Source: Mesorhizobium sp. AR02
GTDB taxonomy: Bacteria > Pseudomonadota > Alphaproteobacteria > Rhizobiales > Rhizobiaceae
Length of the DNA stretch: 64,000 nt
Reading direction: 5' to 3'
Assembly (NCBI RefSeq): GCF_024746835.1
Contig: NZ_CP080531.1
Location: 1,364,001-1,428,000 of the forward strand
In this document: positions 52,153-63,115 of the stretch, piece after piece
Position numbering within the stretch: position 1 is the stretch's first letter
Layout of the letters: each line of letters opens with the position of its first letter
Program-made: the position numbers and the translations under genes
The notes under the pieces: model-generated
What the model was told of the DNA's origin: nothing
The model's database searches: none
The model's input: only the letters and a program-made list of their open reading frames with translations

Positions 52153-52779
52153 ATGAGCATTTTGCAGAAGCTGGTGCTTGCCTCGGGTTCGCCGCGCCGC
52201 ATCGAACTGTTGCAGCAGGCCGGTATCGAGCCGGACCGTATCCTGCCAGGCGATATCGACGAAACGCCGCTGCGTGCCGAACACCCGCGCTCGCTGGCCA
52301 AGCGGCTGTCGAAGGAAAAGGCCGAGAAGGCGTTCGCGTCGCTGAAGACCGAGACGGACTATGCGCCAAGCTTCGTGCTGGCCGCCGACACGGTGGTCGC
52401 GGTCGGGCGGCGCATCCTGCCCAAGGCCGAGACACTGGACGACGCCGCCAACTGCCTCGGGCTGCTGTCCGGTCGTTCGCACCGTGTCTATTCCGGCATC
52501 TGCCTGATCACGCCGGGCGGCAAGCTGCGCCAGCGGCTGGTCGAGACGCGGGTGCGTTTCAAGCGGCTGCCACGCGAGGAGATCGACGCCTATGTCGCCT
52601 CGGGCGAGTGGCGCGGCAAGGCCGGCGGCTATGCCGTCCAGGGTCTCGCCGGCTCCTTCGTCGTCAAATTGGTCGGCTCCTACACCAACATCGTCGGCCT
52701 GCCGCTCTATGAGACGGTAGCGCTGCTATCGGGCGAAGGCTTCAAGACCCATCAGAGCTGGCTGTCCGCGCGGCCATGA
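52153..52779 (+). CDS. maf: Maf-family nucleoside triphosphate pyrophosphatase
   Basis: 208 residues. N-terminal [19 protein letters not shown] (about 7-25), the catalytic Asp in [11 protein letters not shown] (about 76-86), and [14 protein letters not shown] near the C-terminus define the Maf family. It hydrolyses non-canonical or pyrimidine NTPs to monophosphates in the cytoplasm. The stop overlaps the yacG start (ATGA). Confidence 0.95.
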   Translation: MSILQKLVLASGSPRRIELLQQAGIEPDRILPGDIDETPLRAEHPRSLAKRLSKEKAEKAFASLKTETDYAPSFVLAADTVVAVGRRILPKAETLDDAANCLGLLSGRSHRVYSGICLITPGGKLRQRLVETRVRFKRLPREEIDAYVASGEWRGKAGGYAVQGLAGSFVVKLVGSYTNIVGLPLYETVALLSGEGFKTHQSWLSARP

Positions 52780-52973
52780 ATTCCGATTCCAAAGTTACGC
52801 CGCTGCGCCCAAAACGCCCTTGTCCCGAATGCGGCAAGCCGTCGGCGCGCGACACCTTTCCGTTCTGCTCGACGCGCTGCAAGGACATCGACCTCAACCG
52901 CTGGCTGAAGGGCGCCTATGTCATCAAGGCCCGCGACGACGAGGAAGAACCGGACACCGACGAGCCGAAATAA
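52776..52973 (+). CDS. yacG: DNA gyrase inhibitor YacG
   Basis: 65 residues with the four zinc-binding Cys in CPECGKPS and [17 protein letters not shown]. YacG binds GyrB and inhibits supercoiling. The acidic C-terminal tail ([11 protein letters not shown]) is usual. Translationally coupled to maf by a four-base overlap. Convergent with agaL2, 15 bp away. Confidence 0.96.
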   Translation: MNSDSKVTPLRPKRPCPECGKPSARDTFPFCSTRCKDIDLNRWLKGAYVIKARDDEEEPDTDEPK

Positions 52974-52988
52974 GGCCAGCGCCGCCGG

Positions 52989-54359
52989 TCAGGCCGCGAC
53001 GGTCTGGCGGTTTGTTCGCGCCCAGGCCGGCAGCCAATCGCCGTGAGCCGCCAAGAGATCACCGACCAGTGACCAGATCTGGTCGAGATCGAGTTCTGCT
53101 GCCGTATGCGGGTCCATCATCGCTGCGTGGTAGATGTGCTCGCGGTTCTCGGTCATCAGCGCCCGCACCGTCAGCTCCTGGACGTTGATGTTGGTACGGA
53201 TCAGCGCTGTCAGTTGCGGCGGCAGCTCGCCTATGTAGGTCGGCTGGATGCCGGAGGCATCGACCAGGCACGGCACTTCGGCGGCGCAATCGTGCGGCAG
53301 CGAGGTGATGCAGCCATTGTTGCGGACATTGCCGTAGATCACCGACGGCTCGCCGGTCCAGACCGAATTCATGATCGAGGAGGCATATTCCCGAGACTGC
53401 TCGACCTCGATGCGGTCGGCCGAACGATAGGCTTCAGCCTGGCCCTTCCAGCGCTCGATCTGTTCGATGCAGCGCTTGGGATATTCGTCGAGCGGAATGC
53501 CGTATTTCTCGATCAGATCGGGGCGGCCTTCCTTGATGAAATAAGGCGTGTATTCGGCGAAATGCTCCGAGCTTTCGGTGACGAAATAGCCGAGCCTGAT
53601 CAGCATCTCGTAGCGCACCTTGTTGGGGCAGCGCGGGTTCCAGCCGGGTTTTGGCGCGCGGCCTTCGCGATAGGCGCGCACAAGGTCGGGATAGAGGTCG
53701 CGATAGGAACCGTCGGGCTGGCGGTGCTCGAAACTGAGATAGAAGGCCATGTGGTTGATGCCGGCCGAGCGATAGCGGATCTCGTCATAGGGAAGGTCGA
53801 GATCTTCAGCCAGCTCCATCGCCGTGCCCTGCACCGAATGGCAGAGGCCGACCTGCCTGATGTCAGGGTATTTCTCTGATATCGCCCAGGTGTTGATCGC
53901 CATCGGGTTGACGTATTGCAGCATGATCGCTTGCGGGCATACGGCGAGCATGTCCTCGCAGATCTTCCACAGATGCGGCACGGTTCTCAAGCCCCGCATG
54001 ATGCCGCCAACGCCAAGCGTGTCGGCGATGGTCTGGCGCAGGCCGTATTTTTTCGGCACGTCGAAATCGGTGACGGTGCACGGCTCATAGCCGCCGATCT
54101 GGAAGGCGACGACGACGAAATCCGCCCCGGCAAGTGCCTTGCGCTGGTCGGAATAGGTCTCGGCCTTTGCCTTGACGCCGAGCGTCGCGATCAGCTTGTT
54201 GACGACGATGGCGCTTTCTTCGAGGCGCTGCGGGTTGATGTCCATCAGCGCGATCGTCGCGCCCGAAAGTGCTGGCCGCTGCAGCACGTCGCCAACAATG
54301 TTCTTCATGAACACCGTCGAGCCGGCGCCGATAAAAGTGATCCTGGGATGTCTTGCCAT
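52989..54359 (-). CDS. GH4 alpha-galactosidase/glucosidase (AgaL2-like)
   Basis: 456 residues from ATG 54359 with GGAGA 6 bases upstream. GH4 enzymes use NAD+ and a divalent metal with a redox mechanism. Visible are the NAD fold ITFIGAGSTVFMKNIVG (about 6-22), NPMAINTW (about 147), metal ligands Cys in GLCHSVQG (about 172) and His in GINHMAFYLS (about 200), and the base Tyr region. No signal peptide, so it acts on imported sugar in the cytoplasm. Last gene of the agp-like operon, as agaL2 in Sinorhizobium meliloti. Confidence 0.88.
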   Translation of the reverse strand: MARHPRITFIGAGSTVFMKNIVGDVLQRPALSGATIALMDINPQRLEESAIVVNKLIATLGVKAKAETYSDQRKALAGADFVVVAFQIGGYEPCTVTDFDVPKKYGLRQTIADTLGVGGIMRGLRTVPHLWKICEDMLAVCPQAIMLQYVNPMAINTWAISEKYPDIRQVGLCHSVQGTAMELAEDLDLPYDEIRYRSAGINHMAFYLSFEHRQPDGSYRDLYPDLVRAYREGRAPKPGWNPRCPNKVRYEMLIRLGYFVTESSEHFAEYTPYFIKEGRPDLIEKYGIPLDEYPKRCIEQIERWKGQAEAYRSADRIEVEQSREYASSIMNSVWTGEPSVIYGNVRNNGCITSLPHDCAAEVPCLVDASGIQPTYIGELPPQLTALIRTNINVQELTVRALMTENREHIYHAAMMDPHTAAELDLDQIWSLVGDLLAAHGDWLPAWARTNRQTVAA

Positions 54360-54378
54360 GCTGGTCTCCGGCATATGT

Positions 54379-56046
<1,668 letters not shown>

Positions 56047-56056
56047 CCCAGCCACC

Positions 56057-57196
56057 TCAATAAGGGTCGACGGCATCGCGCAGGCCGTCGCCCAGCGCGT
56101 TGAAGGCGAAAACGGTGATCAGCACAAAACCGACCGGCGACAGGATCCAGGGATAAGTGCCGATGACGGAGTAGGTCGCGGTGTCCTGCAGCATCAGCCC
56201 CCACGAGATCAGCGGCGGCTTGACCGCGAAGCCGAGGAAACCGAGGAAGGATTCCAAGAGCACCACCGTCGGGATCGCCAATGTCACGGCGACGATCACA
56301 TGGCTCATCACATTGGGAAAGATGTGCTGCAAGATGATGCGCCGGTCGGTGGCGCCGACCGCCATGGCGGCGCGCACATATTCGATGCGCGCCAGCGCCA
56401 GCGTCTTGCCGCGCACCTCGCGCGACATCTGCGCCCAGCCCAGCGCCGACATGACGATGATGACGAAGGCGAGGAAGACATTGGTCGGCGCGGTGACCGG
56501 GATCAGCGTCGTCAGCGCCAGATAGAGCGGCAGCTGCGGGAAGGCGAGCACCAGTTCGACGAAGCGCTGCATCCAGATATCGAACCTGCCGCCGAAATAG
56601 CCGGAGACCATGCCGACCGTGGTGCCGATGACGGTGATGATGAAGACGACCGTCAGCGCGATCATCAGCGAGACGCGCGAACCGTGGATGGCGCGCGACA
56701 GCACATCGCGGCCGAACTTGTCGGTGCCGAGGAAATGCACCGGCTGGCCGTCCATCGAGGCGAAGAAATGCCGGTCCGCCGGGATCAGTCCGAGGAGCTT
56801 GTAGGGCGCGCCCTCGACAAAGAAGCCGAGCAGCCTCGGGTGATCGTAGTCGGGGCCGACGATGGGCTGGAAGGTGACCGGATCGAGGTCGGCCGAATCG
56901 GCCAGCGCATAGACCCGCGGCCGCGCGACGAAATTGCCGTCCTTGTCGTGGAAGGACGGCAGTTGCGGCGGCGCGAAGCCGACATCGGTCGCCTTCGGAT
57001 CCATCGGCGCCAGGAATTCGGCGAACACGGCCATCACCAGCAGCAGCACGACGAGCCAAAGCCCGGCCATGCCGGTCCAGGAGCGCTTCAGCCGGCGCCA
57101 GACAAGCGCGATGTAGCTCTCATTGCCGCGCGCCGGTTTGGCTACGATGGGGCCTTCGGCCGGCAGCGGCGGGGGTGATGGATCGCGCGCCAGCAT
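56057..57196 (-). CDS. agpC: ABC transporter permease (DppC/AgpC-like)
   Basis: 379 residues. The N-terminal cytoplasmic tail is followed by one span (about 37-55), a long periplasmic loop, and five spans. The EAA loop is at about residue 260-280 (ALARIEYVRAAMAVGATDRRI). Its stop lies 10 bp before the preferred agpD start. The start is adjacent to the AgpB stop (TAGATG), so the pair is translationally coupled. Second inner-membrane subunit of the alpha-galactoside importer. Confidence 0.92.
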   Translation of the reverse strand: MLARDPSPPPLPAEGPIVAKPARGNESYIALVWRRLKRSWTGMAGLWLVVLLLVMAVFAEFLAPMDPKATDVGFAPPQLPSFHDKDGNFVARPRVYALADSADLDPVTFQPIVGPDYDHPRLLGFFVEGAPYKLLGLIPADRHFFASMDGQPVHFLGTDKFGRDVLSRAIHGSRVSLMIALTVVFIITVIGTTVGMVSGYFGGRFDIWMQRFVELVLAFPQLPLYLALTTLIPVTAPTNVFLAFVIIVMSALGWAQMSREVRGKTLALARIEYVRAAMAVGATDRRIILQHIFPNVMSHVIVAVTLAIPTVVLLESFLGFLGFAVKPPLISWGLMLQDTATYSVIGTYPWILSPVGFVLITVFAFNALGDGLRDAVDPY

Positions 57197-58204
57197 CTAG
57201 CTCTCCCCATACTGGCGGATGCGGGGGTCGAGCAGGACGAGCAGCATGTCGGCGATGATGTTGCCGACGATCAGCGTCGCCGACAGCACCATCATGAAGG
57301 TGGCGGTGACATAGACGTCGCCGACCGCCATCGAGCCGACGATCGCCGGACCGACGGTCGGCAGCGCGAAGATGATCGCCGTCTCGATCTCGCCGGTGAG
57401 CATGTAGGGCAGCACCACGCCCTGATACATGACCAGCGGATGCAGCGCATTGGGCACGGCGTGGCGCATGACGACGGCGGCGCCGGTGAGGCCCTTGGCT
57501 CTCGCCGTCTCGACATATTGGGCGTTCAGCGTATCGAGCAGATTGCCGCGCATCACGCGCATATTGTAGGCGAGGCCGCCGAATGTGGCGATCGCCACCA
57601 CCGGCCAGACATGCTTGACCAGGTCGACGAACTTCGCCCACGACCATGGCGCGCCGCCATATTGCGGCGAGAAGAACGACCCGATCTCCGAGACGTTGAA
57701 CTGGAAGACCAGCAGATAGACGATGATCAGCGCCATCAGGAAGCGCGGCACCGTCATGCCTAGGAAGGAGATGGCCGACAGCGTCGTGTCGATCCAGGTG
57801 TATTGCCTTGTCGCCGCCCATATTCCGAACGTGATACCAAGCACCGAGGCGAGCAAATGGCAGACCAGCGCCAGGAGCAGCGTGCGCGGCAGGCGCTCGC
57901 CGACGACGTCGGCCACCGGCTTGTTGTAGTAGAGGCTGTAGCCGAAATCGCCGCGGGTGACGATGCCGCCGATCCAGTTGAGATACTGGACGGGCAGCGG
58001 CTTATCGAGGCCGTGTTCGACGCGGTAGGCCTGGGCCTGCGCATCGGCTTCGGCGAAGGACGCGCCGCCCTGGTTGATCAGCTGCGAGCGGATGTAGTCG
58101 GCATAGTCGCCGGGTGGCGCCTGGATGATGGCGAAGGTGACGAGGCTCAAGATGGCGAGGACCGGAATTGCCGACGCTATGCGCATAGCCAAGAATCGCA
58201 GCAT
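57197..58204 (-). CDS. agpB: ABC transporter permease (DppB/AgpB-like)
   Basis: 335 residues, six spans, with an N-terminal span (LAMRIASAIPVLAILSLVTF) and the EAA loop TLNAQYVETARAKGLTGAAV (about 222-241). First permease of the importer, 116 bp downstream of agpA behind a strong hairpin that probably lowers its expression relative to the binding protein. Confidence 0.92.
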   Translation of the reverse strand: MLRFLAMRIASAIPVLAILSLVTFAIIQAPPGDYADYIRSQLINQGGASFAEADAQAQAYRVEHGLDKPLPVQYLNWIGGIVTRGDFGYSLYYNKPVADVVGERLPRTLLLALVCHLLASVLGITFGIWAATRQYTWIDTTLSAISFLGMTVPRFLMALIIVYLLVFQFNVSEIGSFFSPQYGGAPWSWAKFVDLVKHVWPVVAIATFGGLAYNMRVMRGNLLDTLNAQYVETARAKGLTGAAVVMRHAVPNALHPLVMYQGVVLPYMLTGEIETAIIFALPTVGPAIVGSMAVGDVYVTATFMMVLSATLIVGNIIADMLLVLLDPRIRQYGES

Positions 58205-58268
58205 GGACGGTCCGCTTCCTCATCTCGCCGGACGCTCCCATCGAGGGGCGTTCGGAGGGTTGGTCTGT

Positions 58269-58295
58269 CCCGGCCGCGCCAGCAGCGCGGCCGGG
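58269..58295 (-). promoter_or_regulatory. Intercistronic hairpin between agpA and agpB
   Basis: Perfect 11-bp inverted repeat CCCGGCCGCGC (58269-58279) / GCGCGGCCGGG (58285-58295) with a 5-base loop. There is no T-run. Its position after the binding-protein gene suits mRNA 3'-end protection or partial termination, which would keep AgpA in excess. Confidence 0.6.
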
Positions 58296-58320
58296 TCTCT
58301 CTTGGTCAGGGGAGGTAAAC

Positions 58321-60402
58321 TTACATCGGGCCCTTGTCTCCAGGGTTGCCGGGAAGCTCTTGCGGGAACAGTTCGTATTTCGCCTGCTTGTCGGCCTTGA
58401 CGAAGACCCTTTCGCGGATGATCGAATCCTCTGCCCAGTTGAACATGAAGATCGGCGTGCCCTGCGGAATGTTCGAGAAGCGCTTGTTGACGATCAGCGC
58501 GCCAGGATATTCCGTCAGGCCGACATTGTAGACATGTTCCGTCGAGATCTTCTGGAAGTCTCTCATCAGGCTGGCGCGCTTGTCATTGTCCTCTGACGCG
58601 ACAAACTTGTTGACGATGTCGACGAGGTCTTTCTCGAAGGGCATCAGGTCGACCTCGCCGCTTTCCGGCGCGCGGTGGTTCCAGCTGGTCTTCGGGCCGA
58701 CGGGCGCGAGCTGTTCGGTGTTCTGCACGACTGAGGTCAATTCCTGGTCGTTGCGCCTGATCAGCCAGTCGAAACGGCCGGAGTATTGCGAGGCATCGCG
58801 CTGGGTGCCGTTGAGACCGTTGAGCACGACCCGAAGCCCGAGCTTTTCCATTTGCGCGACGACGCCTTCGGCGAGGCTCTTGTCCGTGCCGTAGTCATTG
58901 TTGACCAGCATCACGATCTCGACGTTCTTGCCGCCGGCGGTGCCAGCTGGAAAATTCACGAAACCGTCGCCGTCTGTATCCTTGAGGCCGGCCTTGGCAA
59001 GTTCGGCCTTGGCGCCCGCGAGGTCGAAGGGATAGTAGACGGTCGACTTGCGGTCATAGAAGCTGGTGCCCGAGGAGAAGCCGCCGGGATAGATGGCGGT
59101 GAACGGCCCCTTGACCAGCGAGTCGCCGAGCGCCTTGCGGTCGAGCGCCATGGTGACGGCCTTGCGGAAATCCTCGTTGCGGTTCAGCTCACGCACCGCC
59201 TGGCTGCGCTCGTCCGGGTTGCCCCAGCCATTGGCGGAATAGTTCAGGCGCAGATTGTAGCCGATGAGCCGCGGGCCGAAGGCCAACCGTGCCGGCGCGT
59301 TCGCTTCCGCCGCGCGCTTCAGCGAGGCGACGAAGTTTTCCGGTTGCTCGAGGTTGGAGAAGTCGGCTGAGCCGGCGACCGCCTGGACGTCTCGGTCGGC
59401 CCAGGTCGACAGCTTGTACTGCAGCTCGTTGAGGTAAGGCAGCTGGTTGCCCTTCTCGTCGACCTTCCAGTAGTAGGGGTTGCGGCGCATGACGATGATG
59501 TCGTCCGCGCGATACTCGACCGGCACCCAGGCGCCCATCACCGGCATGTTCATATATTCCGGCGGGAAGGCGTTCTTGAACTGGTCGTAGGTGTTCTTCG
59601 AATATTTCGGATGCTGCGGCTTCAATATGTGCGCGGGGCCGGGGCAGAAGGTGCCGTAGGCCATGGCGTAGAGGTATTGTTTCGGGAAGGCGTCCTTGAA
59701 GGTCCACTCGACGGTATAGTCGTCGATCTTCTTCAGCGTCGTGCCGACACCGAAGGTTTCCTGCGTCGCGCCGTTGAGCGGCGAGACGTTCGGGTCGACC
59801 ACCTCGTCGTCCCAGTAGAACATGACGTCGTCGGCGTTGAAGGCCACGCCATCGGACCATTTGGCGCCCTCGATCAGATGCATGGTCAGCTTGTGGCCGT
59901 CCTTCGACCAGTCCCAGCTTTTGGCGAGGTTCGGCAGCGGCTCGGTGTCCTTGGCTTCGACCTGGAACAGCGGTGCCGTGCGTGTCAGGCACTCGGAGAG
60001 GCCGATATCGATGCCGCCCCAACCTTGCGTCTGGCCGGCGCCATAATTCCAGCCTTCCGGCCGTCCACCGATGACATGGCGCATCGTGTCGCCATAGACG
60101 CCGATGCCATCAGGCATGTTGGCCGTCTTAAAGACCAGCGGCTCCTTCGGCAGCCTGTCCTTCACCGGCGGCAGCTTGCCGGTCTTGACGTATTTTTCAG
60201 TCACCCAGTCGGGCTCGTGATATTCCGGCAGCGCCTTGAACTCCAGGATGGAGTCGCGCGCCACGAACTTGATCTTGCCCTCGGCCGGAAATGTCGCCGG
60301 CGTCGGCGGGACCGTCGGTTCGGAAGCGAAAGCGTTGAGTGCCGGAACGGAGACGCTCAGCGCCAGTCCGGCGGCAATGCCAATGCTGCGTAGGTTCCTC
60401 AT
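58321..60402 (-). CDS. agpA: Oligopeptide-type substrate-binding protein (AgpA-like)
   Basis: 693 residues with a signal peptide (about 1-27, ending NAFAS). SBP family 5 blocks: LAKSWDWSKDGHKLTMHLIEGAKWSDGVAFNADDV (about 160-195) and RKAVTMALDRKALGDSLV. The length is well above usual DppA (about 530) and fits AgpA, the alpha-galactoside-binding protein of Sinorhizobium meliloti, which derives from oligopeptide-binding proteins. It captures melibiose/raffinose-type sugars in the periplasm; the ligand is inferred from operon content (two GH4 enzymes, AraC regulator). Confidence 0.9.
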   Translation of the reverse strand: MRNLRSIGIAAGLALSVSVPALNAFASEPTVPPTPATFPAEGKIKFVARDSILEFKALPEYHEPDWVTEKYVKTGKLPPVKDRLPKEPLVFKTANMPDGIGVYGDTMRHVIGGRPEGWNYGAGQTQGWGGIDIGLSECLTRTAPLFQVEAKDTEPLPNLAKSWDWSKDGHKLTMHLIEGAKWSDGVAFNADDVMFYWDDEVVDPNVSPLNGATQETFGVGTTLKKIDDYTVEWTFKDAFPKQYLYAMAYGTFCPGPAHILKPQHPKYSKNTYDQFKNAFPPEYMNMPVMGAWVPVEYRADDIIVMRRNPYYWKVDEKGNQLPYLNELQYKLSTWADRDVQAVAGSADFSNLEQPENFVASLKRAAEANAPARLAFGPRLIGYNLRLNYSANGWGNPDERSQAVRELNRNEDFRKAVTMALDRKALGDSLVKGPFTAIYPGGFSSGTSFYDRKSTVYYPFDLAGAKAELAKAGLKDTDGDGFVNFPAGTAGGKNVEIVMLVNNDYGTDKSLAEGVVAQMEKLGLRVVLNGLNGTQRDASQYSGRFDWLIRRNDQELTSVVQNTEQLAPVGPKTSWNHRAPESGEVDLMPFEKDLVDIVNKFVASEDNDKRASLMRDFQKISTEHVYNVGLTEYPGALIVNKRFSNIPQGTPIFMFNWAEDSIIRERVFVKADKQAKYELFPQELPGNPGDKGPM

Positions 60403-60503
60403 TATCTCCTCCCTCGTGTTCAGATATCTGCTGCTGCGCGTCTTCTGCCTGGACGCCGACTGCGGTGGACCTGCCTCCTAAGGTCCGCCGCCGCGCCCGG
60501 GCT

Positions 60504-61970
60504 TCAGCCGGTCTGCTTCAGCGCGGCCTTTTCGGCGCGCAATTCGTCGATCGAGCGCACGTTTCGCCGCGCGGCACCGGCCCATTCGCGGGTCTTGACC
60601 GCGGATTTCGACAGCCGCTCTTTTGCCGCCGGAACCGCATGCGCGTATTGCGGCAGCCAGGCGGCCTGGGCGACGACCATTTCGTCGACCATCTGCCAGA
60701 CTTCCTCCGGCGTCGACACCGCGCCGACCAGCGGGTCATGCAGAACGGCGAGCTTCAAGAGATCGATGTCGCCTGATATCGCGGCATGGACCGACATGCG
60801 CTGGACATTGATCGAGGCGATGCAGGTGGCCGCACAGGCTTCCGGCAGCGTAATGCCGGCGGCCATGTTGATGCCGAAACGGTCGACGAAGCCGGGCGAC
60901 TCGATGATGGCGTCCTGCGGCAAATTGGTGATCACGCCGTCATTCCTGACGTTGAAGTGGCCGCGATAGACGCGGTTGGTCTCCAGCGCCTCCAATATAT
61001 GGCTGGCATGCTCGTTGGAGCGCTTTGCCGGATCGATCGGCTTCGACGCCGCTTCGAGGAATTGCGGATACTCCGTTTCGAACCAGTTGCGGGTTTCGGT
61101 GGAGTAGCGGAGATAGCCACCGGTCTCGCCATGAATCCAGTCCGACATGTCGATCCAGCGCGTGATTTCCTCGGGCCGCTTGCGGTACCAGGGCAGATAT
61201 TCCGAGAGATGACCGTTGCTCTCGGTCGAATAGACGCCGAAGCGCTTCAAGACATCGATGCGCAGCTTTTCCTGCTGGGAATAGACCGGGTGCGCCTCGA
61301 AAGCGGCAATCAGCTCGTCCTTGCCGATCTTGCGGCCGTTCAGCCGCAGATCGATGAACCAGGTCTGGTGATTGATGCCGGAACAGACATAGTCGAGCTC
61401 GTGCCTGGATTTCGCACCCAGCACCTCGGCGATCTGCTCGGCGCCGTGCTGGACGCCGTGACAGAGCCCGACCGTGTCGACCTTGCCATACTCGATCGCC
61501 GCCCAGGTGTTCATCGCCATCGGGTTGGCGTAGTTGAGGAATTTGGCGTTCGTGTCGGCAACCTCGCGGATATCCTTGCAGAAATCGAGGATCACCGGGA
61601 TGTTGCGCTGGCCATAGAGGATGCCGCCGGCGCAGATCGTGTCGCCGACGCACTGGTCGATGCCATATTTCAGCGGAATCCTGATGTCGTCGGCATAGGC
61701 TTCGAGCCCGCCGACCCGCACGCAGCTGATGACATAGCGCGCGCCTTCGAGTGCCTTGCGGCGATCGGTTGTCGCCGTCACTTTTGTCGGCAATCCGTTC
61801 GCCTCGACGATCCTGTCGAGGATCGCCTTGATCATCCCGAGATTGTGCTCGCTGAGGTCGGTCAGCGCGAACTCGACATCCTTGAATTCGGGCACGCACA
61901 GTATGTCGGTGAACAGTTTCTTGGTGAATCCGACACTGCCGGCACCGATGATAGCGATTTTGAAACTCAT
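60504..61970 (-). CDS. GH4 alpha-galactosidase/glucosidase (AgaL1-like)
   Basis: 488 residues from ATG 61970 (GAGGTG upstream). NAD motif FKIAIIGAGSVGFTKKLF at the N-terminus, NPMAMNTW (about 148), Cys in GLCHGVQHG (about 171), His in GINHQTWFID (about 200), and the family C-terminal region. Clearly a paralogue of the gene at 52989 but diverged, so the two may handle different linkages. First gene of the leftward operon, divergent from the AraC regulator. Corresponds in position to agaL1 of Sinorhizobium meliloti. Confidence 0.88.
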   Translation of the reverse strand: MSFKIAIIGAGSVGFTKKLFTDILCVPEFKDVEFALTDLSEHNLGMIKAILDRIVEANGLPTKVTATTDRRKALEGARYVISCVRVGGLEAYADDIRIPLKYGIDQCVGDTICAGGILYGQRNIPVILDFCKDIREVADTNAKFLNYANPMAMNTWAAIEYGKVDTVGLCHGVQHGAEQIAEVLGAKSRHELDYVCSGINHQTWFIDLRLNGRKIGKDELIAAFEAHPVYSQQEKLRIDVLKRFGVYSTESNGHLSEYLPWYRKRPEEITRWIDMSDWIHGETGGYLRYSTETRNWFETEYPQFLEAASKPIDPAKRSNEHASHILEALETNRVYRGHFNVRNDGVITNLPQDAIIESPGFVDRFGINMAAGITLPEACAATCIASINVQRMSVHAAISGDIDLLKLAVLHDPLVGAVSTPEEVWQMVDEMVVAQAAWLPQYAHAVPAAKERLSKSAVKTREWAGAARRNVRSIDELRAEKAALKQTG

Positions 61971-62216
61971 CAGCCGCACCTCATCTTATTCCAATGACAG
62001 GCCGGAAATGACAGGGATGGGTTGCAGCCACATGCCGTGACATGTGTGCGAGACAAGCCGGATTCCGGCCTGCCAACCTCCCTGTCCGCTCCTCGCCTGC
62101 GGATCTCTCTCGCTTTTCGAGGGGGATTATGCCCTTATTCACGAGCGCGACCAGAGAAGGATTATGCTTTCAAGGGTAATTTTGTGCTACGGGATTTGAT
62201 CGCCAACGGACAGTCG

Positions 62217-63092
62217 ATGCGGACGATCTCGCTGCCGCGCGGCCGCCAGCGCCTGCATGCCATGCCGACAAGCACCGGCTATGAAGTGCGCGAGGACGAG
62301 ATCTATGACTGGGACGGACGCAAACGCGGCCAGACGCCGTTCACCGTGCTCCAGCACACGATCAGCGGAACCGGCCAGTTGCGCTACGAGAACCGAAATT
62401 ATCGCCTGCAAGCGAACGACACGCTGCTGGTGCTGGTGCCGCACAACCACCGCTACTGGCTGGCCCGGGACGAGCGCTGGGAATATTTCTGGATTTCGAT
62501 GAATGGCGAGGAGGCGCTGCGCATCCACAAGTCGATCCTCAGCGTCTCCGGTCCGGTGTTCCGGCTGAAGCCGACGACGATCGATCATCTTGCCGATTGC
62601 AGCCTGCGTCTCGTCAACGGGGCGGCGTCGCCGGGTGCTGCTTCCGCTATCGCCTACGAGGCGGCGATGGCGCTCTATGACGATGTCTTCGGCTCGCACG
62701 CCTTTGCCGAGAAACAGAGCGCCATGCAGCCGGTCATCGACCATATCAACGCCAATCTCGACAAGCCGCTGCCGGTGGCGGACCTGGTCCAGATCAGCGG
62801 CCTCAGCCGTGCCCACTTCTCGCGCTGCTTCGCCGAGAGCGAAGGCCTGCCGCCGGCCGAGTTCGTGCTGCAGCAGCGCCTGCAACGGGCAGCGAAGCTG
62901 TTGACCAAGGCGGACTTCCTGCCGGTGAAGGAAGTCGCCATCCTGTGCGGCTTCGAGGACGCGAACTATTTTTCAAAGGTCTTCCGCCGCCTCTACGGCA
63001 CCACGCCCAGCCAATTCCGCACCACCGGCATGTATGCCAATCTGCGGACCCCGGCCAGGCGCGGCGTCAGGGTGTCTGACGACGAGACCTGA
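62217..63092 (+). CDS. agpT: AraC-family transcriptional regulator (AgpT-like)
   Basis: About 291 residues from ATG 62217 (a GTG at 62184 with AAGGG upstream is an alternative, and the frame is open to 62022). N-terminal cupin sensor domain (about 25-150: QYTxSGTG-type LQHTISGTGQLRYENRNYRL, LLVLVPHNHRYWLA) and two C-terminal helix-turn-helices (about 190-280: LPVADLVQISGLSRAHFSRCFAESEG, PVKEVAILCGFEDANYFSKVFRRLYG). Divergent from the alpha-galactoside operon; by analogy with AgpT it activates it when alpha-galactosides are present. Confidence 0.88.
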   Translation: MRTISLPRGRQRLHAMPTSTGYEVREDEIYDWDGRKRGQTPFTVLQHTISGTGQLRYENRNYRLQANDTLLVLVPHNHRYWLARDERWEYFWISMNGEEALRIHKSILSVSGPVFRLKPTTIDHLADCSLRLVNGAASPGAASAIAYEAAMALYDDVFGSHAFAEKQSAMQPVIDHINANLDKPLPVADLVQISGLSRAHFSRCFAESEGLPPAEFVLQQRLQRAAKLLTKADFLPVKEVAILCGFEDANYFSKVFRRLYGTTPSQFRTTGMYANLRTPARRGVRVSDDET

Positions 63093-63115
63093 CGCCGCTT
63101 TGAGGCCTTGCTTTG

